Shown here: piece after piece, positions 35,669 through 43,953 of the stretch
Layout of the letters: every line of letters starts with the position of its first letter
Position numbering within the stretch: the stretch's first letter is position 1
Assembly: GCA_905215335.1 (NCBI GenBank)
Contig: CAJMPQ010000004.1
Span: 62,001-126,000, forward strand
Reading direction: 5' to 3'
DNA from: an uncultured bacterium
Lineage (GTDB): Bacteria > Cyanobacteriota > Vampirovibrionia > Gastranaerophilales > Gastranaerophilaceae
DNA: 64,000 nt
The notes under the pieces: generated by a model
The model's database searches: none
Told to the model about the DNA's origin: nothing
The model's input: the letters and a program-made list of their open reading frames with translations, nothing else
Program-made: the position numbers and the translations under genes

Positions 35669-36706
35669 TTACTTAAATTGTTTTAAGAATCTCACATCAT
35701 TATTAAAGAATAATCTGATGTCGTCAATTGCATACTTAAGCATAGATAATCTTTCTACACCCATTCCAAATGCAAAACCTGAATATACATCAGGATCAAT
35801 GCCAACACCTCTTAAAACATTTGGATCAACCATACCTGCACCTAGGATTTCTAACCATCCTGTACCGGAACAAGTTCTGCAACCTTTTCCTTCACACATA
35901 ATACATTGAACATCGATTTCTGCAGATGGTTCAGTGAATGGGAAGAAACTACTTCTAAATCTTGTTGGACGGCTTTCTCCAAAATAAATTCTAATAAATT
36001 CGTTTAAAACACCTTTTAAATCACCAAAAGTAATATTTTTATCAACATAAAGACCTTCTATTTGGTGAAAGAAATTATTTTTTCTTGAGTTAATATTTTC
36101 ATTTCTATAAACTCTACCAGGCGCAATTATTCTAATTGGAGGATTTTTACCTTCCATAGCGTGAATTTGAGCACCTGAAGTTTGGCTTCTCAAGACAACA
36201 TTCTTAGCAACATTTGTATAGAAAGTATCTTGCATATCACGAGCTGGGTGATCTTTTGGAACATTTAACATATCAAAGTTATAATATTCAGTTTCAACTT
36301 CTGGAGCAAACTCATCCGGAATTACTGAAAATCCTAAACTTTGGAATATTGAACAAATTTCATTTGTAGTAGAAGTCAATGGATGTACATGACCTCTTGG
36401 AATATATTGTCCAGGTAATGTAATATCTATTTTTTCTTTTTGAAGCTTTTCATTCAATTCTTTTTCATAAAACAATTGAAATTTTTCTTTTATAGAAGTT
36501 TCTAATTTTTGAGTAATATCATTGGCTAAAGATCCAACAATTTTTTTATCTTCAACAGAAAGATCTTTTAAACCTTTTTTTATTTCATTAAACTCGCCTT
36601 TTCTACTTAAATATTTAAATTTAATATCTTCCAAGTCTTTTATAGTAGTTGCTTTTTCAATATCAGAAACAGCATTTGAATAAATTTTTTCTAATTGTTC
36701 TTTCAT
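35669..36706 (-). CDS. pheS: Phenylalanyl-tRNA synthetase alpha subunit
   Basis: 345 residues: N-terminal coiled coil, then the class II catalytic core with HPLTSTTNEI, RSQTSGAQIHAM, GRVYRNENI (motif 2) and GFAFGMGVERLSML (motif 3). CIMCEGKGCRTCSGTGWLEI is a family feature. Charges tRNA-Phe with PheT, whose gene is not adjacent, so the two subunit genes are separated. Confidence 0.96.
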   Translation of the reverse strand: MKEQLEKIYSNAVSDIEKATTIKDLEDIKFKYLSRKGEFNEIKKGLKDLSVEDKKIVGSLANDITQKLETSIKEKFQLFYEKELNEKLQKEKIDITLPGQYIPRGHVHPLTSTTNEICSIFQSLGFSVIPDEFAPEVETEYYNFDMLNVPKDHPARDMQDTFYTNVAKNVVLRSQTSGAQIHAMEGKNPPIRIIAPGRVYRNENINSRKNNFFHQIEGLYVDKNITFGDLKGVLNEFIRIYFGESRPTRFRSSFFPFTEPSAEIDVQCIMCEGKGCRTCSGTGWLEILGAGMVDPNVLRGVGIDPDVYSGFAFGMGVERLSMLKYAIDDIRLFFNNDVRFLKQFK

Positions 36707-36720
36707 CTTTCTTTGTACCT

Positions 36721-37347
36721 CTATATATTTAAAATTTCATTATATTTTTTTTCAAAAGCAATTGTAGTTTTTGGACCATGTCCTGGGTATACAATAGTTT
36801 CATCCGGCAATTTAAATAAAACATCGACAACACTATATTTTATCTTATTAAAGTCACCTCCAGGAAAATCTGTTCTTCCAATACTTCTATTGAACAATGT
36901 ATCTCCGGAAAACAACTTATCGTCAACCAGATAACACATACCGCCTTCTGTGTGTCCTGGAGTCGCTATTGCTTTAATTTTAGTGTTTCCAATAAAAAAC
37001 TCGTCCCCATCTTTTACAAATTTATTTACCTGAAATACACCTTGACCTTTTACACCAGTAAACATTTGAATCATCATTGGAGTTGATTCAACCTGTGCTA
37101 AATCTTCTTTTCCAACATAAGTATCTATTCCGAAGATTTCGTGAAATTTATCAACACCTAAAATATGATCAAAATGACCATGTGTTAACAAGATATATTT
37201 AAGCTTAACACCAGAATTTCTAATTTCATCTAAAACTTCTTGACTAGCATCAGAACAATCAATTAAAACTGCTTCTTTAGACTCTTCATCAATAAGCAAA
37301 TAATTATTAGCGTCAACTGGTCCTTCTACAAAAACTTTAATAATCAT
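36721..37347 (-). CDS. Metallo-beta-lactamase-fold hydrolase (glyoxalase II-like)
   Basis: 208 residues with THGHFDHILG (HxHxDH), ATPGHTEGG, FSGDTLF and the C-terminal VYPGHGPKT. This is the short glyoxalase II-like branch; substrates could be acyl-glutathione/thioester species or others. Length excludes the long RNase J and beta-lactamase branches. It starts 14 bases upstream of pheS in transcription order and 2 bases after kdsA, so it belongs to the kdsA transcript. Confidence 0.9.
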   Translation of the reverse strand: MIIKVFVEGPVDANNYLLIDEESKEAVLIDCSDASQEVLDEIRNSGVKLKYILLTHGHFDHILGVDKFHEIFGIDTYVGKEDLAQVESTPMMIQMFTGVKGQGVFQVNKFVKDGDEFFIGNTKIKAIATPGHTEGGMCYLVDDKLFSGDTLFNRSIGRTDFPGGDFNKIKYSVVDVLFKLPDETIVYPGHGPKTTIAFEKKYNEILNI

Positions 37348-37349
37348 TC

Positions 37350-38174
37350 TTAGCCTTTCACAAGCTCAAATATACTTTTACACATTTCAAATAATGGTTT
37401 CGCATCTTTTAACGCAACCATATTTGGACCATCACATAAAGCTTTTTCAGGTTCAGGATGAATCTCAAAGAATAAAACATTTGCACCAACTGCCATTGCA
37501 GCTTTTGCTAGCACTGGAACAAATCTTCTATCTCCACCAGAACAAGTGCCATTTGCTCCAGGTAATTGAACACTATGTGTAGCATCAAAAACAACAGGAT
37601 ATCCAAAAGATTGCATTATAGGAACACCTCTGAAATCAACAACTAAGTTATTATACCCAAAAGAAGTTCCCCTATCCGTAAGCAATATATTAGTATTTCC
37701 ACAATCTTCTACTTTCTTTATTAATGTACCCATTTGCTCAGGAGCCAAAAATTGACCTTTTTTTATGTTAACAATTTTTCCGGTTTTTGCAGCAGCTACC
37801 AACAAATCTGTTTGTCGACATAAAAACGCCGGTATTTGTATAATATCAGCAACTTCAGCTACAGGAGCAGCTTGATCAGGAGTATGAATATCTGTGACGA
37901 TTGGTAAATCATACTTATCCTTTATTTCTTGAAGCATTGATAAACCTTTTTCTAATCCTGGACCTCTAAATGAAGTTATAGATGAACGATTAGCTTTATC
38001 AAATGAAGATTTGAATACAAAATTTATACCAAGTTCTTTAGTAATTTTTTTCAAACCTTCAGCAGTTTGTTCTAAAATTTCTTTGCTTTCAATAGCACAA
38101 GGACCGGCAAGAATAGTTAATTTATCTCCCCCGATCTCAAAATCCCTTAATTTAATTCTCTTAATATTTTCCAT
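37350..38174 (-). CDS. kdsA: KDO-8-phosphate synthase KdsA
   Basis: Condenses PEP with arabinose 5-phosphate to KDO-8-phosphate for the LPS inner core. 274 residues; LTILAGPCAIESKE opens the TIM barrel, with FKSSFDKANRSS, PVVFDATHSVQLPG and FFEIHPEPEKALCDGPNM. The Cys in the LAGPCAIES loop suggests a metal-dependent form. With lpxB/lpxI it completes evidence for KDO-containing LPS. Transcribed from its own promoter with no leader. Confidence 0.96.
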   Translation of the reverse strand: MENIKRIKLRDFEIGGDKLTILAGPCAIESKEILEQTAEGLKKITKELGINFVFKSSFDKANRSSITSFRGPGLEKGLSMLQEIKDKYDLPIVTDIHTPDQAAPVAEVADIIQIPAFLCRQTDLLVAAAKTGKIVNIKKGQFLAPEQMGTLIKKVEDCGNTNILLTDRGTSFGYNNLVVDFRGVPIMQSFGYPVVFDATHSVQLPGANGTCSGGDRRFVPVLAKAAMAVGANVLFFEIHPEPEKALCDGPNMVALKDAKPLFEMCKSIFELVKG

Positions 38175-38180
38175 ACTTGG

Positions 38181-38209
38181 ATTATATTAAAAATAAAGTT
38201 AAAATACAA
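38181..38209 (-). promoter_or_regulatory. Candidate leaderless promoter for kdsA
   Basis: Minus strand TTGTAT (38204-38209), 17-base spacer, TATAAT (38181-38186) ending 6 bases before the ATG. No Shine-Dalgarno. The -35 box lies inside the arm of the upstream gene's terminator hairpin. Confidence 0.65.
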
Positions 38210-38240
38210 GTTTTTTGAACATGCCAGAAACTTGTATTTT
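38201..38240 (-). terminator. Terminator of the SPOR gene overlapping the kdsA promoter
   Basis: Perfect 13-bp arms (AAAATACAAGTTT / AAACTTGTATTTT, 14-base loop). Read on the minus strand the hairpin is followed by TTTTAACTTTATT. Confidence 0.65.
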
Positions 38241-38271
38241 TAATTTATTATTTATCCAATATAAAAAAGCA

Positions 38272-39024
38272 TTAGTCAACAACAACCCTAGCTGGGAAAT
38301 TACTTTTTAACAAATTATTAGCAGCTTGTTGAGCTTTTTCTCTTGAAGTATAAGCTCCAACTTGCAATGTATAATAGCCGCCAAGGTTTTTCACAATTGG
38401 AGTAACACCGACACCCGCATCTTGGATTATTGATTTTGCGACTTCTGCTTGTTTTTCTGTTGCATAAGTACCAACAACAACTTTTGCATTAACTATTTGA
38501 GCTGGAGCAGGCGCTGGTGCAGGTTGCTCTGCCTGAGTTTGAGTTTTTTGAGGCAAAATTGATTTTTGTTCAGCTGATTTTTGTTCTTTATGAGCTTGCT
38601 CATTAGCCATCTGCTCCGCTTTTTGAGCATTTAACAAGTCAGCCATTTCAGCTTCCATCTGCCCAACTGTTTTCTTATTATGATTTGGAAGTACAACTTT
38701 TTCATCAAGCTCAGGAGAAAACATATCCTCATCCTCAACTTTTTTTCCTTCATCTTCCATTTGTATATGCTTTAATCTCTCATCAATTGCTGATGGTGCA
38801 GTTTCTTCTTCTACAGTAGATGCAGCAATTTCATTTTCATCAGATATTCCAACGTCAACATTTGGAGATAATATTCTTGCAAAACCTAACAATATTAAAA
38901 CCCCAATAATAAATACTGAAGAAAATACAACTAAATCTTTATTAGGACTTTTCTTGACCTTCTTTTTATATTGATTATAAGAAAAATGTGCGGAAGTCTC
39001 ATATTTATCAGTATCTTTTAACAT
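38272..39024 (-). CDS. SPOR-domain protein
   Basis: 250 residues: cytosolic N-terminus (~30), one span (VVFSSVFIIGVLILLGFARI), an acidic/Gln/Pro-rich periplasmic linker, and a C-terminal SPOR repeat pair (~170-250: VVVGTYATEKQAEVAKSIIQ and YYTLQVGAYTSREKAQQAAN). SPOR domains bind denuded septal glycan, so a division-site role is likely. Its start overlaps the stop of the DUF366 gene (shared base 39024). Confidence 0.88.
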   Translation of the reverse strand: MLKDTDKYETSAHFSYNQYKKKVKKSPNKDLVVFSSVFIIGVLILLGFARILSPNVDVGISDENEIAASTVEEETAPSAIDERLKHIQMEDEGKKVEDEDMFSPELDEKVVLPNHNKKTVGQMEAEMADLLNAQKAEQMANEQAHKEQKSAEQKSILPQKTQTQAEQPAPAPAPAQIVNAKVVVGTYATEKQAEVAKSIIQDAGVGVTPIVKNLGGYYTLQVGAYTSREKAQQAANNLLKSNFPARVVVD

Positions 39025-39578
39025 TAAACACCTCTAACCTTTGTACTAGCTAACACAATATCTTCTATTTCATCACTATAATTTTTCATAACTTCAAGAG
39101 CAAAGTCTTTTACATCTTCGATACCACAATCTGATTTTAATCCTGAAACAGGAATTGGTGCACCTTCTGATAAAATATTTACGCCAGTATGAATTAAAAC
39201 TGAAGTTAAAGATTTTGTAGCTATAGAAACAGATAACTTCTTATCATTGATAAACAAATCATCTCCATTACGCTTTACAACAAAACCTCTCTTTTCAAGA
39301 GCTTCTTTAATACAGCACATTAAAAGACGTTGACGAAAAACACCTTCTACTAAATCTACATTAAACTGTTCTGTTATAAAACTAAGCATATATTTACTAT
39401 AAATAGGTTCATTATTTATAACATCTTCAATATCTACCATTTCTGTAAGTTTAACTTCACATTCACCGCAAAAAGCAACAATTGAATCACCCTGAATTTT
39501 ATAGTTTTTATAAATCCAATGTGGTGCAAGTTGAGAACCTATATATTTAACTTCTTCATCAATAAAAAATGTTTTCAT
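39024..39578 (-). CDS. DUF366-family protein
   Basis: 184 residues beginning MKTFFIDEEVKYIGSQLAPH, which matches my recollection of DUF366; no catalytic motif is clear. It sits 3 bases after queC, a recurrent type of association that hints at nucleotide or tRNA metabolism but proves nothing. Cytosolic. Confidence 0.7.
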   Translation of the reverse strand: MKTFFIDEEVKYIGSQLAPHWIYKNYKIQGDSIVAFCGECEVKLTEMVDIEDVINNEPIYSKYMLSFITEQFNVDLVEGVFRQRLLMCCIKEALEKRGFVVKRNGDDLFINDKKLSVSIATKSLTSVLIHTGVNILSEGAPIPVSGLKSDCGIEDVKDFALEVMKNYSDEIEDIVLASTKVRGV

Positions 39579-39581
39579 ATC

Positions 39582-40250
39582 CTATCCAAACAAAATTTTT
39601 GTGTAATATTCATCGTTATTAGCCTGAAGAGCATGCTTTAATCTTGTGCATGATTCACATATCCCGCAATGACGCTCCCCACCTTGATAACAGCTTCTTG
39701 TATATTCTAAAGGAACACCATGTATTAATGCTAACATGACTATATCATTTTTATTGTAATTTATCAAGGGTGCAACTACCTTTGGTTGCTTTCTTGTTGA
39801 ATACATAAATTCTTCATTAATAGAATTAATAAATTCTTGTGTATTATCAGGGAAAGTTTGCCCTTCCTCTTTATTTGCTCCTATCAATATATAATCATAC
39901 TCGTATGAATCTGCAAAGCTACCTGCGATATTTAAAAACAACCCGTTTCTATTTGGAACCCAGACAGATTTAGCAGTATCTTCAGACATATCTAAACCCT
40001 CTGCTGCAGGAACGTCTTTATCTGAAACCAACGCTGTATTTGTGATATTTTTTAACCAATCCAATTTAATAACTTTATGCTCTATACCATAATACTTGCA
40101 TATATTTGAAGAAGCTTCAATTTCCTGAGCTAATGATTTTTGTCCATAATCAAAAGTCAAAGCTAAACTAATATTTAATTCATCTTTCTTCAGACCTAAA
40201 CTTACAAGAGAATCCAACCCTCCTGAAAGTAAAATTATTGATTTACACAT
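39582..40250 (-). CDS. queC: 7-cyano-7-deazaguanine synthase QueC
   Basis: 222 residues. ATP-dependent conversion of CDG to preQ0 in queuosine synthesis. Seen: N-terminal PP-loop LLSGGLDSLVSLG, the FDYGQKS segment, and the C-terminal zinc cluster GERHCGICESC with Cys at the expected spacing. Start and upstream HEAT gene stop overlap as TAATG. The FolE2 at 5.1 kb would supply the first step. Confidence 0.95.
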   Translation of the reverse strand: MCKSIILLSGGLDSLVSLGLKKDELNISLALTFDYGQKSLAQEIEASSNICKYYGIEHKVIKLDWLKNITNTALVSDKDVPAAEGLDMSEDTAKSVWVPNRNGLFLNIAGSFADSYEYDYILIGANKEEGQTFPDNTQEFINSINEEFMYSTRKQPKVVAPLINYNKNDIVMLALIHGVPLEYTRSCYQGGERHCGICESCTRLKHALQANNDEYYTKILFG

Positions 40251-41218
40251 TATTCTTCAATCCCTTCATCATCTGATTCATATTCATCCAAAATTGCAAC
40301 AGCTTCCATTTTCAAAGAATCTGAATACTTATCCGATTTTATAACTTCGTCTAAAATACTTCTATCTGACATATTATATAATGCAATTAAAGCATTCTTC
40401 TTTACTTCCTCATCCTTATCTTCATCTAAACATTTTTTTATTGTATCGTAAGCCTTTGGATTTTCACTATCCATTAAAGCCTCAATTGCATTAATTCTAA
40501 CTTGCGCAGATTCATCTGCCAATGAATTTTTTAAAGCTTTATAAACTCTTTCATTATCCGCAAATCCCATTTTAATTAATGCTTCAATTGCTCTTTCTTT
40601 CAAAAAGGTAAATTTATCCAATATACCTTGCTTCGTTTCCAAAATACTAACTAAAGGATCAAGAGCTCTAGCATCACCCAGCAACCCTAAAGCAGACGCT
40701 GCGGATTCTCTAAGATACACAGATTTTTCATCTTCATCTTTAACAACATCTATAAGTGGAGCTACCGCAAATCTATCTCCAATTCTACCCAATGCATCAG
40801 CACAAGCTAGTCTTACTTTATAATGCTCATCTTTATTATTTAAACAATATAATAACGAGGAAACGACATCTGTATTTTTTTGATTAGCAATAGCCTTTGC
40901 ACACATAGCTCTAACATTCACAAACTTCTCTTTAGTTATAGAATCTTGGTAGTTACCATTCTTTAACAACAATATATCGACAAGAACTTCTAAACTTGAA
41001 GAATCTCTATACACATCAACACAATGTATTAAATACATAATTAAATCAGGATTTTGAGTATTAGACAACATGTAATTATATATAGCAACTAAATCCTTCT
41101 CATTATAAGTATCTTTTAGCTCATCAATTTTAGAAATAATAATACTTGTATCTACATTTGAATACAAACAACAATTATCAGCTATTAACTTAAAATCAAG
41201 ACCGGTATTATTATTCAC
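40250..41218 (-). CDS. HEAT-repeat protein
   Basis: 322 residues from the GTG at 41218, which has GAGGAG 6 bases upstream; an upstream GTG at 41233 lies before that site and is rejected. At least six HEAT-like helix pairs run from about residue 90 onward (e.g. RLACADALGRIGDRFAVAPL, RESAASALGLLGDARALDPL). Such scaffolds bind proteins or, in cyanobacteria, act as phycobilin lyases; no catalytic residue seen. First gene of the HEAT-queC-DUF366-SPOR operon. Confidence 0.85.
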   Translation of the reverse strand: MNNNTGLDFKLIADNCCLYSNVDTSIIISKIDELKDTYNEKDLVAIYNYMLSNTQNPDLIMYLIHCVDVYRDSSSLEVLVDILLLKNGNYQDSITKEKFVNVRAMCAKAIANQKNTDVVSSLLYCLNNKDEHYKVRLACADALGRIGDRFAVAPLIDVVKDEDEKSVYLRESAASALGLLGDARALDPLVSILETKQGILDKFTFLKERAIEALIKMGFADNERVYKALKNSLADESAQVRINAIEALMDSENPKAYDTIKKCLDEDKDEEVKKNALIALYNMSDRSILDEVIKSDKYSDSLKMEAVAILDEYESDDEGIEE

Positions 41219-41393
41219 TACAACTCCTCGCACCTCAAATATATACTAAAATCCTTATTTTTTCAACAATATTTATCATTAATAGTAACGAATACAATTA
41301 ATTGTAACATTTTTGTAATTATTGAGCAAAAAAAAATCTTCTTTGTTTTAAAATAAGTGTGTAGTAGTTAATACTTTTTATAAATGGTGTAAA

Positions 41394-42263
41394 ATGAATA
41401 TAGACTCAATTAAGAATTATCCCACTGGAATGTTAGTCAAACATAAGCCGAAGTATGGGCTTGAAAATAGACAAAAGAGTACGAGTGCGGAATTGTGTGA
41501 CAATAAAAATGTGAATAGAGGATATTACAGCGGTAGCTTTACGGGATCGAACGGAGCTGCCGCTGGTTTTTCTAGAAGATGCTTTAACAAAATTCTAGAA
41601 CTTTGTGATGATCACACTGTTATCGCTCAAAACCTTGTAGCATTAGTTTTAGCTGCAGGACTTAGACCTGTCGCAATTATGGCATTGCCTGGTAAGAAAG
41701 ATAAAGAAGATAAAATTTATGCTTCTGGTCACTCAATAGCTTCCGGATTAATCGGTTTCGGTTTCTCTAGTATAGTTATGTATCCTCTAGGAAAAGCTGC
41801 AGGCTATACACTAAAAGGTGTCAAAGATGCTGTTGCTGTTACTTCACTTCTAAAAGAAAAAGCTTTAGAACAATTCACTTCAGATGAACTTGAAAAAGTA
41901 AACAGATTGAAAAAGAAATACAAACTTTCAGATGTGAAAGATTTAGAAAACAAACAAATATTCAAATTATACAAAAAAATATACAATGTAGAAAATTTAG
42001 CAGATCTTAGCCATTCTAAAGCATTTAAAAACGTAACAAAAATATTAGATATGGCTCCAGATGTATTTATATTTGGTATTGCAAAAGCTATGTTAACAGT
42101 AGCTTTAATTCCACCAATTCTAAAATATGTATTTGGCATTGAGAAAAAGAAAAAAGTAGCTCAACCTCAAGAAGTTCAAAATAATAATAATAATAATAAT
42201 AATCCTCTGCCAAAAACTATAGAAAAACCAGAAATGACAAAATTCGCAGGAGGGTTAAAATAA
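41394..42263 (+). CDS. Membrane protein, first of a coupled pair, unknown function
   Basis: 289 residues: polar N-terminus with a GSFTGS element, hydrophobic segments near residues 80-103 and 115-145, a charged middle, a further span near 225-245 and an Asn-rich run (seven or more Asn) before the C-terminus. AUG lies with a weak GGTGT site. Its TAA overlaps the ATG of the next gene. No family recognised; style matches the 10.9 kb protein. Confidence 0.62.
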   Translation: MNIDSIKNYPTGMLVKHKPKYGLENRQKSTSAELCDNKNVNRGYYSGSFTGSNGAAAGFSRRCFNKILELCDDHTVIAQNLVALVLAAGLRPVAIMALPGKKDKEDKIYASGHSIASGLIGFGFSSIVMYPLGKAAGYTLKGVKDAVAVTSLLKEKALEQFTSDELEKVNRLKKKYKLSDVKDLENKQIFKLYKKIYNVENLADLSHSKAFKNVTKILDMAPDVFIFGIAKAMLTVALIPPILKYVFGIEKKKKVAQPQEVQNNNNNNNNPLPKTIEKPEMTKFAGGLK

Positions 42264-43099
42264 TGAATATTACACTTAATACAAATCACGTTAACTCTCA
42301 ATATAATAACTATAATTCTAATAATAACAAACCTCAAAAAAGATATGCAGGAATTTCATATAATACACAACCATCTTTTAAAGGTATAGAAGTTCCTACA
42401 AAATCTAAAGTTCTAGCTCCATTCCATAGATTAATGGATTCAATAACATCTTGGATTTCCAGAAACTACACAGATAAGTTATATACATCAAAACTTGCTG
42501 ATTACTTAGCAAAGAAAACTGATAAACTAGGCAGTGTAGTTGACCATATGCAAGTTATGGGTTCAATAATTATTTCAGGAATGTATATGACTGAAACCCT
42601 AAGAAATAAACAACTAGATGAAGATAGAAGAAGAACACTTGCAATTAACCAAGGTTTGACATTTGCAGTTTCAACAATTGGCTCATATGTTATTGACGAT
42701 ATGCTTGATAGCAAATGGGAAAAATTAACAACTAAATATGCATCTAAAGAACTTGGCGATAATAAATTAGCTGAAAAAATTGCAAAATATAACCAAGAGT
42801 TAGAAGCAAACTTCAATGCTCAACAATTAAATGGAATAACTAAAAAATCAAAATTCAAACCTGCAACAGTTTTAAGTTATATAGAAGATAAAATTCCAAA
42901 TACCTCACTAGAAAAAAGACTTAGAGGTATGAATGTATTGAAGAAACTTGTTGTATTCGGTACAGTTTATAGATTCTTAGCTCCAGTTCTTGTAACACCA
43001 ATTGCAAATAACCTAGGAGAAAGATACATCAAAAGCAAACAAGAAAAAGCAGCTAAAGCAAACTCAGAAACAAATAAAAGCATGAATAAAGTTGCATAA
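42263..43099 (+). CDS. Membrane protein, second of a coupled pair, unknown function
   Basis: 278 residues: Asn/Gln/Tyr-rich N-terminus ending in PSFKGIEVP, then an amphipathic region with two to three hydrophobic helices (MGSIIISGMYMTETL, TFAVSTIGSYVI, LVVFGTVYRFLAPVLVTPI). It starts on the TAATG overlap of the preceding gene, so the two are made together and may form a complex. Not recognised. Confidence 0.62.
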   Translation: MNITLNTNHVNSQYNNYNSNNNKPQKRYAGISYNTQPSFKGIEVPTKSKVLAPFHRLMDSITSWISRNYTDKLYTSKLADYLAKKTDKLGSVVDHMQVMGSIIISGMYMTETLRNKQLDEDRRRTLAINQGLTFAVSTIGSYVIDDMLDSKWEKLTTKYASKELGDNKLAEKIAKYNQELEANFNAQQLNGITKKSKFKPATVLSYIEDKIPNTSLEKRLRGMNVLKKLVVFGTVYRFLAPVLVTPIANNLGERYIKSKQEKAAKANSETNKSMNKVA

Positions 43100-43120
43100 T
43101 ATATAATCAATAATCAACAT

Positions 43121-43156
43121 AAAAAAATAGATACCTAAATAGGTATCTATTTTTTT
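43121..43156. terminator. Bidirectional rho-independent terminator
   Basis: Near-perfect stem of 17 bp (ATAGATACCTA / TAGGTATCTAT plus A/T runs, AA loop) between the convergent genes ending 43099 and 43167. Confidence 0.92.
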
Positions 43157-43166
43157 GTATTAAAAT

Positions 43167-43655
43167 CTATAACTTTTGAGGCTTACAAAAATATGGGTTG
43201 TTTTGATATCTCGTCCAAACTATATATGCTTTATTGCCTTTAATTGTTTGAGTCCCAGCAACGCTATATCTAACCTTTCCTGTTTTTGGATCTTTTTGTT
43301 CGCCGAAGATTTCCAATTCAAATTTTTCAACTTCTTTAGATCGATCTTTCATTGCAGCATATAGCTCATCTACTTGAATATTTGGGAATGTACAATCTAT
43401 CAAATATTTATCTTTGCCAGATGCTACAACTTCTTGATAACGGCAAGCACCATTTCTCCAACCAATTATTTTTCGTGTTGTAGTAAAATTTTTACCTTCA
43501 AATTCAGAAGTTGTTGTTTCTTCGTATGAATCACAATCTTGGAATTTTTTCACAAACTTCGATGAAAATTTCGTATATTCAGCAGCAAATGCGCAAGTAA
43601 TAATTGAACTTATAACAACTAAAGAAGTAAGTATTAAAACAAAAGATTTTTTCAT
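43167..43655 (-). CDS. Secreted protein, unknown function
   Basis: 162 residues starting MKKSFVLILTSLVVISSIITCAFA (signal peptide). An upstream ATG at 43670 lies within the GGAGGGTAGAGG ribosome site and is rejected. The mature part is basic with scattered Cys (CDSYEE; CRYQE; CTFP; FCKPQ), possibly two disulfides, and looks like a small beta domain. No family recognised. Confidence 0.65.
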   Translation of the reverse strand: MKKSFVLILTSLVVISSIITCAFAAEYTKFSSKFVKKFQDCDSYEETTTSEFEGKNFTTTRKIIGWRNGACRYQEVVASGKDKYLIDCTFPNIQVDELYAAMKDRSKEVEKFELEIFGEQKDPKTGKVRYSVAGTQTIKGNKAYIVWTRYQNNPYFCKPQKL

Positions 43656-43806
43656 ACCTCTACCCTCCATATACTTTACCCATATTATAGCAAAAATTTT
43701 AATTAAGTAAAAAAAATAACAAATTATTACACTTCCTCACAAATACATGTCAGCAAAGGATTATACAGAAGCAATCAATGAAAAGATGTAAAAATAAAAA
43801 TTCAAA

Positions 43807-43928
43807 TCTCATCATTTTGTATGATTACAAAAATAAAATAAATGATAACATAACAATATACTCCTTAGAGACTAAGATACACATATCCCTAATCAACAGC
43901 TATGCACCTCAGTACATAGCTTTTTTTT
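43807..43928 (+). ncRNA. Candidate small RNA or attenuated leader before mnmE
   Basis: Within a 298-base gap: a hairpin TTTTGTA/TACAAAA, a second CTTAG/CTAAG and a terminal rho-independent hairpin AGCTATG (43898-43904) / CATAGCT (43915-43921) plus eight T. The terminator ends 26 bases before the mnmE start, and mnmE has its own -10 after it, so the hairpins belong to an upstream transcript of up to ~150 bases. No frame of note. The rest of the gap is AT-rich and featureless. Confidence 0.35.
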
Positions 43929-43941
43929 ATTATGTTTATTG

Positions 43942-43947
43942 TATAAT
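43942..43947 (+). promoter_or_regulatory. -10 box placing mnmE on a leaderless transcript
   Basis: TATAAT ends 6 bases before the mnmE ATG; no Shine-Dalgarno and no convincing -35 (only a T-rich tract). Confidence 0.5.
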
Positions 43948-43953
43948 TAAGAT

